A DNA stretch of 34,325 nt from Kangiellaceae bacterium (GTDB lineage: Bacteria; Pseudomonadota; Gammaproteobacteria; Enterobacterales; Kangiellaceae): positions 1-34,325 of the forward strand of contig JADGFG010000027.1 of the NCBI GenBank assembly GCA_016743995.1, given 5' to 3'. Positions 1 to 8,454 of this stretch are shown piece after piece; position 1 is the first letter of the stretch; each line of letters starts with the position of its first letter. Below the pieces are notes generated by a model that had not been told where the DNA came from, made no database searches, and was given only the letters and a program-made list of their open reading frames with translations. The translations under genes were made by a program, and so were the position numbers.

Positions 1-155
1 CCGGTAAAGGTCCTGACATGGTATATATAGCCAGGCTCGGCATAAAAAATCGAGTTGGAAAATAGACCTACAGCACTTAATAACAACAGAATACCTATGA
101 TAAATTTAATTATGAGGCTTTTGCCAGCTTTGATATTGGTGGATATTTCAGACAT
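1..155 (-). CDS. Partial membrane-anchored SPFH/band-7-like protein (N-terminus only)
   Basis: Reading the minus strand from an ATG at 155 gives an open frame to the left edge, so only about 51 N-terminal residues are visible. They begin MSEISTNIKAGK, followed by a hydrophobic segment (IIKFIIGILLLLSAVGLF, roughly residues 15-32), then AEPGYIYHVRTFTG. A short cytoplasmic N-terminus, one transmembrane helix and an EPGY.YHVRT stretch resemble the start of SPFH/prohibitin-type proteins, which form membrane-associated assemblies. That assignment is from memory of the family and only the first tenth or so of the gene is visible. It diverges from fdhD across about 240 bases. Confidence 0.5.
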   Translation of the reverse strand, partial: MSEISTNIKAGKSLIIKFIIGILLLLSAVGLFSNSIFYAEPGYIYHVRTFT

Positions 156-339
156 ATTGACTTCCTGATTGTTGTTCTTAGTGAATTGTATTAAATAACA
201 GTAGCTAATTAACGCCAGTAATCGAATAATATAGCAGGCTTACTGAATTCAGGCGTAATTGTACTTCATTTAGATGTCATTGCGTTTAAACGAGATACGA
301 TTAGATTTATTCCAGAGTTTGTTCCGGTACCGTGGAAAA

Positions 340-368
340 TTAACCTGGAGTCGTTAACTCTGTATTAT
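340..368 (+). promoter_or_regulatory. Candidate sigma70 promoter for fdhD and the formate dehydrogenase block
   Basis: TTAACC (340-345) and TATTAT (363-368) are separated by exactly 17 bases, about 30 bases upstream of the fdhD ATG at 398. The -35 matches TTGACA at 4 of 6 positions and the -10 matches TATAAT at 5 of 6. No clear Shine-Dalgarno sequence lies before fdhD; the leader is A/T rich. This is a by-eye match only. Confidence 0.33.
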
Positions 369-397
369 AAATACAACAAAACTTAAAAATTAAAAAA

Positions 398-1252
398 ATG
401 TTTAAAGATACAACAACAATTAATCGTTTTAAAGTTAATGAGAAGCAATCTTGTTTAGAGCGGGATTTGATAGCGATAGAAGAACCGATGCTGATCAACA
501 TTATGCACCGAGAAGTTAATCATGCGTTCACATTAACGATGCGTACACCTGGACAGGATGAGGCGCTGATTTTTGGGTTGCTTTATTCTGAAGGGGTCAT
601 ATTTAATAAGGATGATGTTATCAATGTAGAAGGAATAACACATAAGCAACAAATGACCCGCTCAAATCATGGCCCTGATAATCAGTGGGAGGTGAGACTG
701 GTTGATAGCCTGAATTTAAATTTTTCTCAATTTAACCGTGGCATAACCAGCTACTCAGGTTGTGGTCTGTGTGGTAAAACGAGTTTACAAGCGTTAGAAT
801 TGAAACGCTCCAGAACGTTAAAGAGCATTAATTCGAGACTGGATGTTTCACTAATCAGGCAATTAAAATCGCTTTTGGCCAGACAACCTTTATTCTCTCA
901 AACGGGTGGGGTACATGCCGCCGGACTGATTTATGAAACTGAGGGAATGCTGGAGTTGGAGCAGTCACCATTTTTTGAGGATGTTGGCAGGCATAATGCG
1001 TTAGATAAATTAATTGGCCATGAATTGCTGACCAATGATTTACAGCAGGCCGGAATCCTGGTTTTATCTGGACGAATTGGTTTTGAACTGGTTCAAAAAG
1101 CAATAATGGCGGGGTATTCGTTAATTGTGGCTCTCGGAGCTCCCAGCCAACTGGCTATTCAGGCAGCTAGTCAATTTGGTGTTGGGCTGATTGGTTTTGC
1201 TAAAGATCACTGTTTTAATCTTTATACGGCGGATCAGGATTTTTTAAAATAA
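398..1252 (+). CDS. fdhD: Formate dehydrogenase accessory sulfurtransferase FdhD
   Basis: FdhD receives sulfur from the cysteine desulfurase IscS and passes it to the bis-MGD molybdenum cofactor before insertion into formate dehydrogenase; it acts in the cytoplasm. The 284-residue product has the expected length. The sulfur-carrying pair is visible in SGCGLCGK (C122 and C125, the Cys-x2-Cys loop). Downstream are TGGVHAAGL, the conserved EDVGRHNALDKLIG block and SGRIGFELVQKAIMAG, all hallmarks of the family. It is first in a co-oriented block, 93 bases ahead of the fused diaphorase subunit and followed by the catalytic subunit it should serve. In fds operons the same role belongs to FdsC. Confidence 0.95.
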   Translation: MFKDTTTINRFKVNEKQSCLERDLIAIEEPMLINIMHREVNHAFTLTMRTPGQDEALIFGLLYSEGVIFNKDDVINVEGITHKQQMTRSNHGPDNQWEVRLVDSLNLNFSQFNRGITSYSGCGLCGKTSLQALELKRSRTLKSINSRLDVSLIRQLKSLLARQPLFSQTGGVHAAGLIYETEGMLELEQSPFFEDVGRHNALDKLIGHELLTNDLQQAGILVLSGRIGFELVQKAIMAGYSLIVALGAPSQLAIQAASQFGVGLIGFAKDHCFNLYTADQDFLK

Positions 1253-1258
1253 GGAGTT

Positions 1259-1285
1259 ATCTGCTTTATATTGAGTTTGGGTATA
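1259..1285 (+). repeat. Degenerate copy of the dispersed GAGTTTGGGTATA repeat
   Basis: The last 13 bases, GAGTTTGGGTATA, are identical to the end of the best copy at 22269-22305. The preceding ATCTGCTTTATATT resembles that copy's ATCCTGCATTTCCAGG with small gaps. It lies just after the fdhD stop, inside the probable operon. Confidence 0.4.
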
Positions 1286-1345
1286 GATATTGTAAATACG
1301 AATTAAGTCAGTCATTAATGTTTTGTTTATCACGGGACTAAAGGC

Positions 1346-2998
1346 ATGTCAGAAAATCTATCGAAATTATCTGGGCGCAAAGGGCTTGAGGATAATTTGT
1401 TTGAAAATATTGTCAAAACAAAAGGAAAGCCGCTCAACCTGAAGCAATTGGCTATAGATTCCAAAACGGGAGTCGCAAATGTTTATGGGGCTTCGACCGC
1501 TTATGATTTCATTCAGGGCGACAATGCGGGTAAGAGAGCCTATCTTTGTAATGGTTCTTCCTGTTTGTGTGCTGGTACCCAGCCTGTCGTTAAGAAAGCG
1601 TTATTAGACTATTTTGATGAAACTGATATTGGTCATGTTTCCTGTTTGGGCCGTTGTCATGAAAATGCTTCATTCCAGTTAGATGGCGTCAATTATTCTG
1701 GACAAGACACAGAATTGCTGGAGCAAATAACGCAGCCGGTTAATTTGAACGCCGATGAACCTCAATCACAGGAAAACTATTCAGTTCATTGTTACCTTGC
1801 AAAGCCCATTCTTACTGAGTCTATTGACAGTGTTTCTGATTATTATCAGCTGTTTTCCGATATTCAATCCAGAGAACTGATGACAGATACGCTTCAAAAG
1901 ATTATTCAATCAGGTTTGAGAGGTCGTGGAGGCGCAGGGTTTCCGACAGGCATCAAGTGGCAATCATGTGCCAGAGAAATTTCTGATGAAAAATATATTG
2001 TTTGTAATGCTGACGAAGGTGACCCTGGCGCATTTAGTGACCGTTATTTATTAGAGCAGCGGCCGCATGCGGTTTTATTTGGTATGTTGATTGCTGGTTA
2101 TCTGGTTGGTGCGCAATGGGGTGTTTTGTATATTCGTGATGAATATCCGGAGTCAGTTGAAACAATTCAGCAAGCGATTAAGGAATTTGAATCCCTCAAT
2201 CTACTTGAAAGCGGAGATTTTAACTTTCAGTTTAAAATTGTGCGTGGTGCCGGAGCTTATATTTGCGGAGAAGAGACGGCTCTGTTGCGTTCGATTGAAG
2301 GACAGCGACCTATGGTTTCGGTCCGTCCTCCTTTTCCAACGGTTAAAGGATTATTTAACAAGCCAACAGTTCTTAATAATGTTGAAACCTTTGCTGCAGT
2401 GCATTGGATTCTCGAAAACTCTCCAGCTTCTTTTGCAAAGTTAGGTAATGGTCGTTCTACTGGATCAAAATTGCTTTCGCTTGATGGTTGTTTTAAACAA
2501 CCTGGAATTGTTGAAGTTTCCATGGGGGATAGTTTGCAAGGGGTTGTCGAAAAGGCTGGTGGTTTTGTCAGGCCAGTTAAAGCGCTTCATATTGGTGGTC
2601 CGCTTGGTGGTATTGTCCCGATGGAGAAGGTCTCAGAGTTAACAATTGATTTTGAGTCATTTAGTGAGCAGGGATTTTTGTTGGGACATGCAAGCATTAT
2701 TGGTATTCCAGAGAGCCAGAGCATGGTTGAATATATTCATCATCTGTTCGAATTTACTTCAGTAGAATCCTGTGGCAAATGTTTTCCATGCCGTCTTGGG
2801 GCTATACGTGGCAAAGAAATGTTTGCTGATGCACTGATGGGAAAATACAAGCTAGATAAAGTGTTGCTTGATGATTTACTGGAAACAATGGAAAAAGGAT
2901 CATTATGTGCTTTGGGTGGTGGTGTTCCTCTGCCCATAAAAAATGTATTAACTTACTTTTTTGAAGAAGTGAAAGATATTTTTATCACAAAATCTTAA
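1346..2998 (+). CDS. fdsB: NAD-dependent formate dehydrogenase beta subunit, fused FdsG-FdsB (NuoE/NuoF-like)
   Basis: This is the diaphorase subunit that takes electrons from the molybdenum subunit through iron-sulfur clusters to FMN and NAD+. The 550-residue chain fuses two parts. The N-terminal 2Fe-2S thioredoxin-like domain has Cys68-x4-Cys73 and Cys100-x3-Cys104, as in NuoE/FdsG. The NuoF-like part has the FMN/NADH-binding GLRGRGGAGFPTG loop, NADEGDPGAFSDR and GAGAYICGEETALL. The C-terminal 4Fe-4S site is ESCGKCFPC plus a distal Cys in GSLCALGG. The fusion replaces the separate gamma subunit seen in classical fdsGBA operons. It sits between fdhD and the alpha subunit (70 bases upstream of the latter). 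No separate FdsD-like gene is present in the window. Confidence 0.92.
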   Translation: MSENLSKLSGRKGLEDNLFENIVKTKGKPLNLKQLAIDSKTGVANVYGASTAYDFIQGDNAGKRAYLCNGSSCLCAGTQPVVKKALLDYFDETDIGHVSCLGRCHENASFQLDGVNYSGQDTELLEQITQPVNLNADEPQSQENYSVHCYLAKPILTESIDSVSDYYQLFSDIQSRELMTDTLQKIIQSGLRGRGGAGFPTGIKWQSCAREISDEKYIVCNADEGDPGAFSDRYLLEQRPHAVLFGMLIAGYLVGAQWGVLYIRDEYPESVETIQQAIKEFESLNLLESGDFNFQFKIVRGAGAYICGEETALLRSIEGQRPMVSVRPPFPTVKGLFNKPTVLNNVETFAAVHWILENSPASFAKLGNGRSTGSKLLSLDGCFKQPGIVEVSMGDSLQGVVEKAGGFVRPVKALHIGGPLGGIVPMEKVSELTIDFESFSEQGFLLGHASIIGIPESQSMVEYIHHLFEFTSVESCGKCFPCRLGAIRGKEMFADALMGKYKLDKVLLDDLLETMEKGSLCALGGGVPLPIKNVLTYFFEEVKDIFITKS

Positions 2999-3068
2999 GC
3001 TGATATTCAGGCAGACGGATAACAATAATTTTACTGTTAATCTGAGTAAAGAGCTGGAGTCAATCGTC

Positions 3069-5780
3069 ATGACTATGAAAAATGATTTAACAAAGAATGC
3101 TTTTATCAACGGACAAGCTTATCCTGTTACGGAAGGTGACTCGATATTAAATTTTGTCAGGCAACATAATTTTGAAATTCCAACATTGTGTGATGACTCA
3201 AGGTTGGAATCTTATGGTGCCTGTAGGGTTTGTTCGGTTGAGGTGAGTCTTAAAGCTGATGGTCCACAAAAGATGATGGCTTCCTGTCATACACCAGTTT
3301 CAGAAGGAATGCACATTAATACTCAGTCTAAAGCGGTGCAAAAATTACGCAAAAATATTGTTGAACTGGTTCTTACCGATCATCCATTAGATTGCTTAAC
3401 TTGCGAGTCGAATACTAACTGCGAATTACAGGATGTCGCGGCAGAGGTAGGTATTCGTGATGTGCGATATAAAAACTCGGCCAATCATCAGCATTATGAA
3501 AAAGATCAGTCGCACCCCTATATGCGTAGTGATCTTTCTAAATGTATTAATTGTTATCGTTGTGTCAGGGCTTGTGATGAAATTCAGGGGGAAATGGTTT
3601 TAGGCGTTCTGGGGCGTGGCTTTGATAGTAAAATTATTAAAGATGATGATAAGTTTTTCAATGATTCTATTTGTGTATCTTGTGGTGCCTGTGCGCAAAC
3701 TTGTCCCACTGCGGCAATGAGTGATGTTTTTCAAAGCAAGTCAGCCCAGGCTGAGAAAAAAGTACGGACAATCTGTTCTTATTGTGGTGTTGGTTGCAAT
3801 CTGGAGATTGCAGTAAGAGGTGACAAAATATTGTCAATCCAGGCGCCTGAAAATGCAGAAGTTAATCGGGGGCATACTTGTGTAAAAGGACGTTATGCAT
3901 GGCGTTTTTATAATCATCCAGATAGATTGTCTGCGCCATTGGTCAGGAAAAATAATGAGCTTGTGGAGGTTTCCTGGGAAGAAGCTTATGAATTTATCAA
4001 AGATAAATTAACAAGGATAAAAGAAAGCTCTGGAGCCAATGCGATTGCAGGAATATCTTCTTCTCGTTGTACCAATGAAGAAAATTATTTAATGCAGAAA
4101 TTTATGCGAGCGGTAATAGGTACCAATAATATTGATTGTTGCGCACGAGTTTGTCACTCTCCAACAGCTTACGGAATGCAGCAGTCGTTTGGTACAGGCG
4201 CCGCTACCAATTCGATTAAAGACCTGGCTAAAACGGAATTTATTCTTGTCATTGGTGCTAATCCAACTTCTGCGCATCCGGTAACTGGTGCAAAAATAAA
4301 GCAGAAACTGATGAAGGGAACCCCGGCGATAGTGATTGATCCGGTGAAAACTGAAATAGCGAAATATGCGACTTATCATTTGCAGTTAAGGCCAGGAACG
4401 AATGTCGCAATATTGAATATGATGAGTTACTTTATTATTGAAGCCGGTCTGGAAGACTTGTGTTTTATTGATGAACGTTGCGAAGACTGGCAAGTATTTA
4501 AAGAGAGTATAACTCATTTGAATATGGACGAGCTGGCTGAAATAACAGGAGTTGATAAAAATCTGGTCAGACAGGCTTCCCTTGCTTTTGCACAAGCGCC
4601 AGCCGCAATGAGTTTTCATGGGTTAGGCGTTACCGAGCATTCTCAGGGTAGCCGAACGGTGATGGGCATTGCAAATTTGTCAATGATGACGGGAAATATT
4701 GGTCGTGAAGGTGTTGGTGTTAATCCCCTGCGCGGACAAAATAATGTTCAGGGCGCTGCGGATATGGGGTGTCAACCCCATCAGGGAGCAGGTTATCTGA
4801 CGGTCGACTCTTTGGAAAACAATGAGAAATATAGGTCGCATTACGGTGTTGAGATTCCAATGGACGCAGGACTTAAAATTCCCGAGATGTTTGATGCAGC
4901 GATTAATTCTCAATTAAAAGCGCTCTGGATAATGGGAGAAGATGTCGCGCAGACCGATCCCAATCAGAATCACGTATTGGCAGCACTCAATAATCTGGAG
5001 CTTCTGGTGGTTCAGGAAATTTTTATGTCAGAGACTGCAAAGTTAGCAGATGTCGTACTGCCTGGTGCATCATTTTTAGAGAAGTCTGGTACATTTACTA
5101 ATGGTGAAAGGAGAGTACAAGCTGTCAATGCAGCCGTTTCTCCTTTAGCGGGTTGTAAGACAGATACACAAATAATGGCAGATGTGATCAACCTGTTAGG
5201 CGGAAGTCAGCCGAGTGTGAAGCCTGCTGATTTGTTACAGGAAATCTCACAGATTGTCCCATTTTTTGAAGGTATAAAGTGGAATGAATTAGGAGACAAT
5301 GGGAAGCAATGGCCTGTATTGGCTGATGGTATCAGTACTGAAATATTACACCTTTCTGAATTCAAACGGGGAAAAGGAAAGTTCCACTATTTTAAATGGC
5401 AAGAGTCTAGTGAGTTAGTTGAGCATGCTAGTGAGTTTCCATTTATTTTAACAACCAGTCGAATTCTGGAGCATTATAATTCTGCGACTATGACGCGTCG
5501 CACTGGAAATAAGGTTATTGTTGATAAAGATATCTTGTTAATTAATCCTGAAGATGCAAAGTTAAAACAAATTAAAAATGATCATAAAGTAAAGCTATTC
5601 AGTCAGCGTGGTGAAATTGAAATGACTGCTGAATTGAGTGAAAAGGTTAAACCAGGAGTTCTGTTTACTACTTTTCATTTTCCTGAATTAATGGTTAACC
5701 GATTAACCGGGGATGTTTGTGACAGTGAAACACTTTGTCCCGAATATAAAGTGGTTGCTGTTGATGTGGCGCCGGTATAA
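3069..5780 (+). CDS. fdsA: Formate dehydrogenase alpha subunit (molybdopterin, NuoG-like N-terminus, Cys type)
   Basis: This catalytic subunit oxidises formate to CO2 at a bis-MGD molybdenum (or tungsten) centre. Reading the 903 residues in order: a 2Fe-2S ferredoxin domain (LC at 41, GACRVC, ASC); a His-Cys 4Fe-4S site (HPLDCLTCESNTNC); two ferredoxin-type 4Fe-4S motifs (CINCYRCVRAC and CVSCGACAQTC); then the molybdoenzyme domain starting with CSYCGVGC...CVKGRYAW. The Mo ligand is a cysteine, C362 in ARVCHSPT, so no selenocysteine is needed. The C-terminal part resembles MopB dinucleotide-binding domains. GGAG at 3056-3059 sits 9 bases before the ATG. With the preceding subunit it should form a soluble NAD+-reducing enzyme; no membrane anchor gene is nearby. 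Confidence 0.95.
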   Translation: MTMKNDLTKNAFINGQAYPVTEGDSILNFVRQHNFEIPTLCDDSRLESYGACRVCSVEVSLKADGPQKMMASCHTPVSEGMHINTQSKAVQKLRKNIVELVLTDHPLDCLTCESNTNCELQDVAAEVGIRDVRYKNSANHQHYEKDQSHPYMRSDLSKCINCYRCVRACDEIQGEMVLGVLGRGFDSKIIKDDDKFFNDSICVSCGACAQTCPTAAMSDVFQSKSAQAEKKVRTICSYCGVGCNLEIAVRGDKILSIQAPENAEVNRGHTCVKGRYAWRFYNHPDRLSAPLVRKNNELVEVSWEEAYEFIKDKLTRIKESSGANAIAGISSSRCTNEENYLMQKFMRAVIGTNNIDCCARVCHSPTAYGMQQSFGTGAATNSIKDLAKTEFILVIGANPTSAHPVTGAKIKQKLMKGTPAIVIDPVKTEIAKYATYHLQLRPGTNVAILNMMSYFIIEAGLEDLCFIDERCEDWQVFKESITHLNMDELAEITGVDKNLVRQASLAFAQAPAAMSFHGLGVTEHSQGSRTVMGIANLSMMTGNIGREGVGVNPLRGQNNVQGAADMGCQPHQGAGYLTVDSLENNEKYRSHYGVEIPMDAGLKIPEMFDAAINSQLKALWIMGEDVAQTDPNQNHVLAALNNLELLVVQEIFMSETAKLADVVLPGASFLEKSGTFTNGERRVQAVNAAVSPLAGCKTDTQIMADVINLLGGSQPSVKPADLLQEISQIVPFFEGIKWNELGDNGKQWPVLADGISTEILHLSEFKRGKGKFHYFKWQESSELVEHASEFPFILTTSRILEHYNSATMTRRTGNKVIVDKDILLINPEDAKLKQIKNDHKVKLFSQRGEIEMTAELSEKVKPGVLFTTFHFPELMVNRLTGDVCDSETLCPEYKVVAVDVAPV

Positions 5781-5837
5781 TTGCGATGTATCTTATTGGA
5801 CTCTGGTTTATTAACATGAATTTTAAGGAAATTTATA

Positions 5838-6254
5838 ATGGTTAAATTTTTCATTGGATTTGTCGTTCTGTTTTCACCTTTTGTCTGGTCAGATAATGAG
5901 AAATCACAAATTATTGAAGTAATGAAAAAGCAGGAAGCCGCCTGGAATTCAGGTAACTTGCAGGCGTATATGCAAGGCTATTGGAAGTCTGATGAACTAT
6001 TATTTGTCGGCAGCAGTGGACTGAAAAAAGGCTGGCAGGTAACACTTGATAATTATATTAAACAATATCCTGATAAAAAAGCAATGGGGCTTTTAGAGTT
6101 TACGATTATTAAAGTTGAGGTTAATAATAATACTGCTTTTGTTCTTGGAAAGTGGGAGCTTGAAAGGGTCGATGATAATTTGAGCGGGTATTATACTTTA
6201 TTCTGGCGAAAAATTAATGGTAACTGGCGAATTATTATCGACCATTCTAGCTGA
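5838..6254 (+). CDS. Exported SnoaL-like/DUF4440 protein
   Basis: A 138-residue protein with an N-terminal hydrophobic signal (MVKFFIGFVVLFSPFVWS), so probably periplasmic. The mature part reads as a single NTF2-like cone fold: IIEVMKKQEAAWNSGNLQAYMQGYW is the typical first helices, WELERVDDNLSGYYTLFWRKING the beta sheet, and NWRIIIDHSS the closing strand seen in DUF4440/SnoaL_3 proteins. Members can be small enzymes or ligand-binding proteins; the substrate here cannot be read from sequence. AAGGA lies about 8 bases before the ATG. It follows the formate dehydrogenase gene by 57 bases in the same direction, so it could be co-transcribed. Confidence 0.75.
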   Translation: MVKFFIGFVVLFSPFVWSDNEKSQIIEVMKKQEAAWNSGNLQAYMQGYWKSDELLFVGSSGLKKGWQVTLDNYIKQYPDKKAMGLLEFTIIKVEVNNNTAFVLGKWELERVDDNLSGYYTLFWRKINGNWRIIIDHSS

Positions 6255-6282
6255 TTATCGCACCAACTAATTGAGAGTGTTT

Positions 6283-6876
6283 ATGAAGAGTTTTTCAACT
6301 ATTCTTAATAATATTGATTATGGTCCTTTGTTTTATCTTATTGGCACCTGGCAAGGTGGAGAGGGAGTTGATATTGCGCCGGAGGAAGAAGGTGAAGAAA
6401 AAAATCAATATTATGAAACATTAAAATTTGAGCCTGTCAGAGCTGTGACTAATGCAGAGGAGCAAGCATTGGTTGCGTTGAATTATCGCCAGGCGATAAT
6501 ACGAAAGCGTGATGGAAAACTTATTCATCATGAATCAGGATATTATTCATGGCAAGCCAGTGAGCAATTACTCATCAAGTCATTTAGTATTCCTCGTGGC
6601 GTTTCTGTTGTAGCTGGTGGAAGTTATTCCAATGATAGCAATGGGGCAGAGGGTGATGCTCATGCTCATGCAATTGAGGTTGAAGCTTTAGCTGATAGTA
6701 AGGACTGGAGCATTGTTCAGTCTCCTTTTATGCAAAAAAAAGCGAAAACTTTATCTTACAAAATGAGACTTAAGGTTTCAGAAGATAAGCTTGAATATGC
6801 TCAAACAATGATTGTTGATATTTTTGGCAGGCGTTTTGAGCATACCGATGAGAACAAGCTTGTTCGCTCCAACTAA
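6283..6876 (+). CDS. Nitrobindin-like heme-binding beta-barrel (FABP family) protein
   Basis: About 197 residues, with no signal peptide. The start DYGPLFYLIGTWQGGEGVDIAPE, then YYETLKFEPV, HHESGYYSW and IPRGVSVVAGG are characteristic of the bacterial nitrobindin/DUF1794 family, ten-stranded barrels of which some bind ferric heme and handle nitric oxide or peroxynitrite. The usual C-terminal heme-ligand region is not obviously conserved; the histidine in RRFEHTDENK is a possible equivalent, so heme binding is uncertain. ATG at 6283 is preferred over an in-frame TTG at 6271 because GAGAG lies 5 bases before the ATG. It is 28 bases downstream of the DUF4440 gene. Confidence 0.75.
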   Translation: MKSFSTILNNIDYGPLFYLIGTWQGGEGVDIAPEEEGEEKNQYYETLKFEPVRAVTNAEEQALVALNYRQAIIRKRDGKLIHHESGYYSWQASEQLLIKSFSIPRGVSVVAGGSYSNDSNGAEGDAHAHAIEVEALADSKDWSIVQSPFMQKKAKTLSYKMRLKVSEDKLEYAQTMIVDIFGRRFEHTDENKLVRSN

Positions 6877-6911
6877 CTTCGCTTTGAGTTAAGGCTGTGT
6901 GAGAACTGATT

Positions 6912-7499
6912 ATGGGTAAGGTTAATTGCTTTTCAATGCCAGTGCTTTTGTTTTCAATGTTGTTAATGTTGTCTGCCTGTTCTTCTGTTGCAAAAGACAG
7001 ATTAAAACCTTTTACCAGTGATGGTTGTTCATCTTTTCCTGACGGTACTTTCAGACAAAATGAGTTATGGCTTTCATGTTGTGTAGAACATGATAAAGCT
7101 TATTGGCTTGGCGGTAATTATCAACAACGAAAAGAGGCTGATATCGCGTTAAAGGTCTGTGTTGAGCGGGTGGGGGAAAAGGCTATTGCAAAACTGATGA
7201 TGGCTGGTGTTCGCGTTGGTGGTTCACCATATTGGCCTACGAGCTACCGTTGGGGCTATGGCTGGGACTATTTCAGAGGATATGATGAGCCTACGGAAAA
7301 AGAGTTGAAATTAGCTCAGAAAATGCTGCTGGCGTATGATAAAAACAAATTAAATGCCCGAACTCAATCAGGCACTACACAATCAGGAACTACGCAATCA
7401 GGAACTACGCAATCAGGAACTACGCAATCAGGAACTACGCAATCAGGAACTACGCAATCAGGAACTACGCAATCAGGAACTAGTAAGGTGGCTCAATAG
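6912..7499 (+). CDS. Phospholipase-A2-like lipoprotein with TQSGT repeat tail
   Basis: The N-terminus has a lipoprotein signal ending in the lipobox LSAC (lipidated C23), so it should be anchored to an envelope membrane. The mature domain contains SCCVEHDKAYW (C56, C57, H60, D61), matching the CCxxHD catalytic signature of secreted phospholipase A2 proteins, with SDGCSSFPDG before it. Only this local motif supports the assignment; the calcium loop is not clearly recognisable. The C-terminus is eight perfect TQSGT repeats (7362-7481), a flexible low-complexity tail, ending SKVAQ. It is 35 bases downstream of the nitrobindin-like gene and last in the block. Lipase activity is inference. Confidence 0.6.
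   Translation: MGKVNCFSMPVLLFSMLLMLSACSSVAKDRLKPFTSDGCSSFPDGTFRQNELWLSCCVEHDKAYWLGGNYQQRKEADIALKVCVERVGEKAIAKLMMAGVRVGGSPYWPTSYRWGYGWDYFRGYDEPTEKELKLAQKMLLAYDKNKLNARTQSGTTQSGTTQSGTTQSGTTQSGTTQSGTTQSGTTQSGTSKVAQ
7362..7481 (+). repeat. In-frame 15-bp tandem repeat, 8 units (TQSGT)
   Basis: Eight contiguous 15-base units of the form ACGCAATCAGGAACT. Units 3-8 (7392-7481) are identical at DNA level; units 1 and 2 differ by single bases in their first or fourth codons. Because 15 is a multiple of three, slippage would change the protein length without a frameshift. Confidence 0.97.
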
Positions 7500-7500
7500 C

Positions 7501-7518
7501 TTTCCAGGGAGTTTGGGA
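7501..7518 (+). repeat. Partial copy of the dispersed repeat
   Basis: TTTCCAGGGAGTTTGGGA matches bases of the copy at 22269-22305 over 17 consecutive positions, diverging only at the last base. It begins immediately after the stop codon of the lipoprotein gene. Confidence 0.5.
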
Positions 7519-7536
7519 CTATGACCTGGTCCATTA

Positions 7537-7563
7537 TTTGTAGTAATATTTTTATTCTACAAA
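7537..7563. terminator. Weak bidirectional A/T stem between convergent genes
   Basis: TTTGTAG (7537-7543) and CTACAAA (7557-7563) form a 7-bp inverted repeat with a 13-base loop between the lipoprotein gene and the convergent fpr gene; the right arm overlaps the last fpr codons. The stem is A/T rich and lacks a clean U-tract, so terminator function is tentative. Confidence 0.25.
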
Positions 7564-8325
7564 AGCGCGCTCAATAACATAATCACCTTGCTCACCCATT
7601 CTTGGACTGATTTTAAATCCCATGTTATCCAGTAATTGCTGCAGCTCGGATAACATTGCCGGGCTACCACATAGCATGACACGATCTTTTACAGGATCTA
7701 GTTGAGGAAGCCCGGTGTCATCAGCGAGCTTTCCTGATTCGATTAAATCGGTAATTCTACCCTGATTTTTAAAAGGTTCCCTGGTAACAGCCGGGTAATA
7801 GATTAACTTTTCTTTTACCTGCTCGCCAATGTAAGGATTATCTGGTAGCTCTTTTTCTAACAGATCTTTGTAGGCCAGCTCGGAAACGCTTCTAACACCA
7901 TGAAAAAGCACAATATTTTCAAAACGATCATAAATATCTGGATCAAAAATAATACTCATAAAAGGAGCAAGTCCAGTGCCGGTGCCCAGTAGATAGAGGT
8001 TTCTTCCGGGTTTTAAATCATCTGCGACCAGCGTACCTGTCGGTTTGCGGCTAACATAAACCTTATCGCCAGGTTTAATGTGTTGTAAGCGAGAGGTTAA
8101 TGCCCCATCGGGTACCTTGATACTCAAAAACTCCAGATGCTCTTCGTAGTTTGCACTGGCAATACTATAAGCTCTGAGAACAGGCTTTTTTTCGCCAGGA
8201 AGTCCAATCATGACAAATTCGCCATTCCTGAACCTTAAAGCTGGATCTCTGGTTAATTTAAAACTGAATAAAGTATCATTCCAGTGATGTACACTAAGTA
8301 CATCTTCTAATGCAATATTGGCCAT
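7552..8325 (-). CDS. fpr: Ferredoxin--NADP+ reductase
   Basis: A 257-residue FAD enzyme shuttling electrons between NADPH and ferredoxin or flavodoxin in the cytoplasm. FAD-binding RAYSIAS and the NADP-binding GTGTGLAPF are both present, as are VMLCGSPAML and the C-terminal ERAFVE typical of bacterial Fpr. The start is placed at the ATG at 8325 (MANIALEDVLSVHHWND), the usual Fpr N-terminus. A longer in-frame start at 8382 would force a 19-residue extension read through the palindrome at 8344-8362, and GTGAG lies just before the chosen ATG. The upstream palindrome suggests iron-responsive control. It converges on the formate dehydrogenase block. Confidence 0.92.
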   Translation of the reverse strand: MANIALEDVLSVHHWNDTLFSFKLTRDPALRFRNGEFVMIGLPGEKKPVLRAYSIASANYEEHLEFLSIKVPDGALTSRLQHIKPGDKVYVSRKPTGTLVADDLKPGRNLYLLGTGTGLAPFMSIIFDPDIYDRFENIVLFHGVRSVSELAYKDLLEKELPDNPYIGEQVKEKLIYYPAVTREPFKNQGRITDLIESGKLADDTGLPQLDPVKDRVMLCGSPAMLSELQQLLDNMGFKISPRMGEQGDYVIERAFVE

Positions 8326-8343
8326 TTTACTCACTATTTTATT

Positions 8344-8362
8344 AATAAGAATCATTCTTATT
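8344..8362. promoter_or_regulatory. Candidate Fur box upstream of fpr
   Basis: AATAAGAATCATTCTTATT is a perfect 9-1-9 palindrome, closely resembling the Fur consensus built on GATAAT repeats. It lies 19-37 bases upstream of the fpr ATG, where a repressor would block transcription. A near-identical site (17 of 19 bases) occurs at 23287-23305. Confidence 0.5.
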
Positions 8363-8454
8363 GGGATGAGGGTAAAAGTCAAGTCTATCGAGATTAATTA
8401 CTGCAATATCTGATTTTAAGGCGATACGAAGAAAATTTGCTGCGTAACGTAAAA

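Noticed and set aside
10-40. Possible repeat copy GAGCCTGGCTATATATACC near the left edge
   Set aside because: It encodes the family-like EPGYIYHV stretch of the partial SPFH-type protein, so coding constraint explains it.
7362-7481. CRISPR-like array of short repeats
   Set aside because: The units are directly tandem with no spacers, in frame inside a lipoprotein gene.
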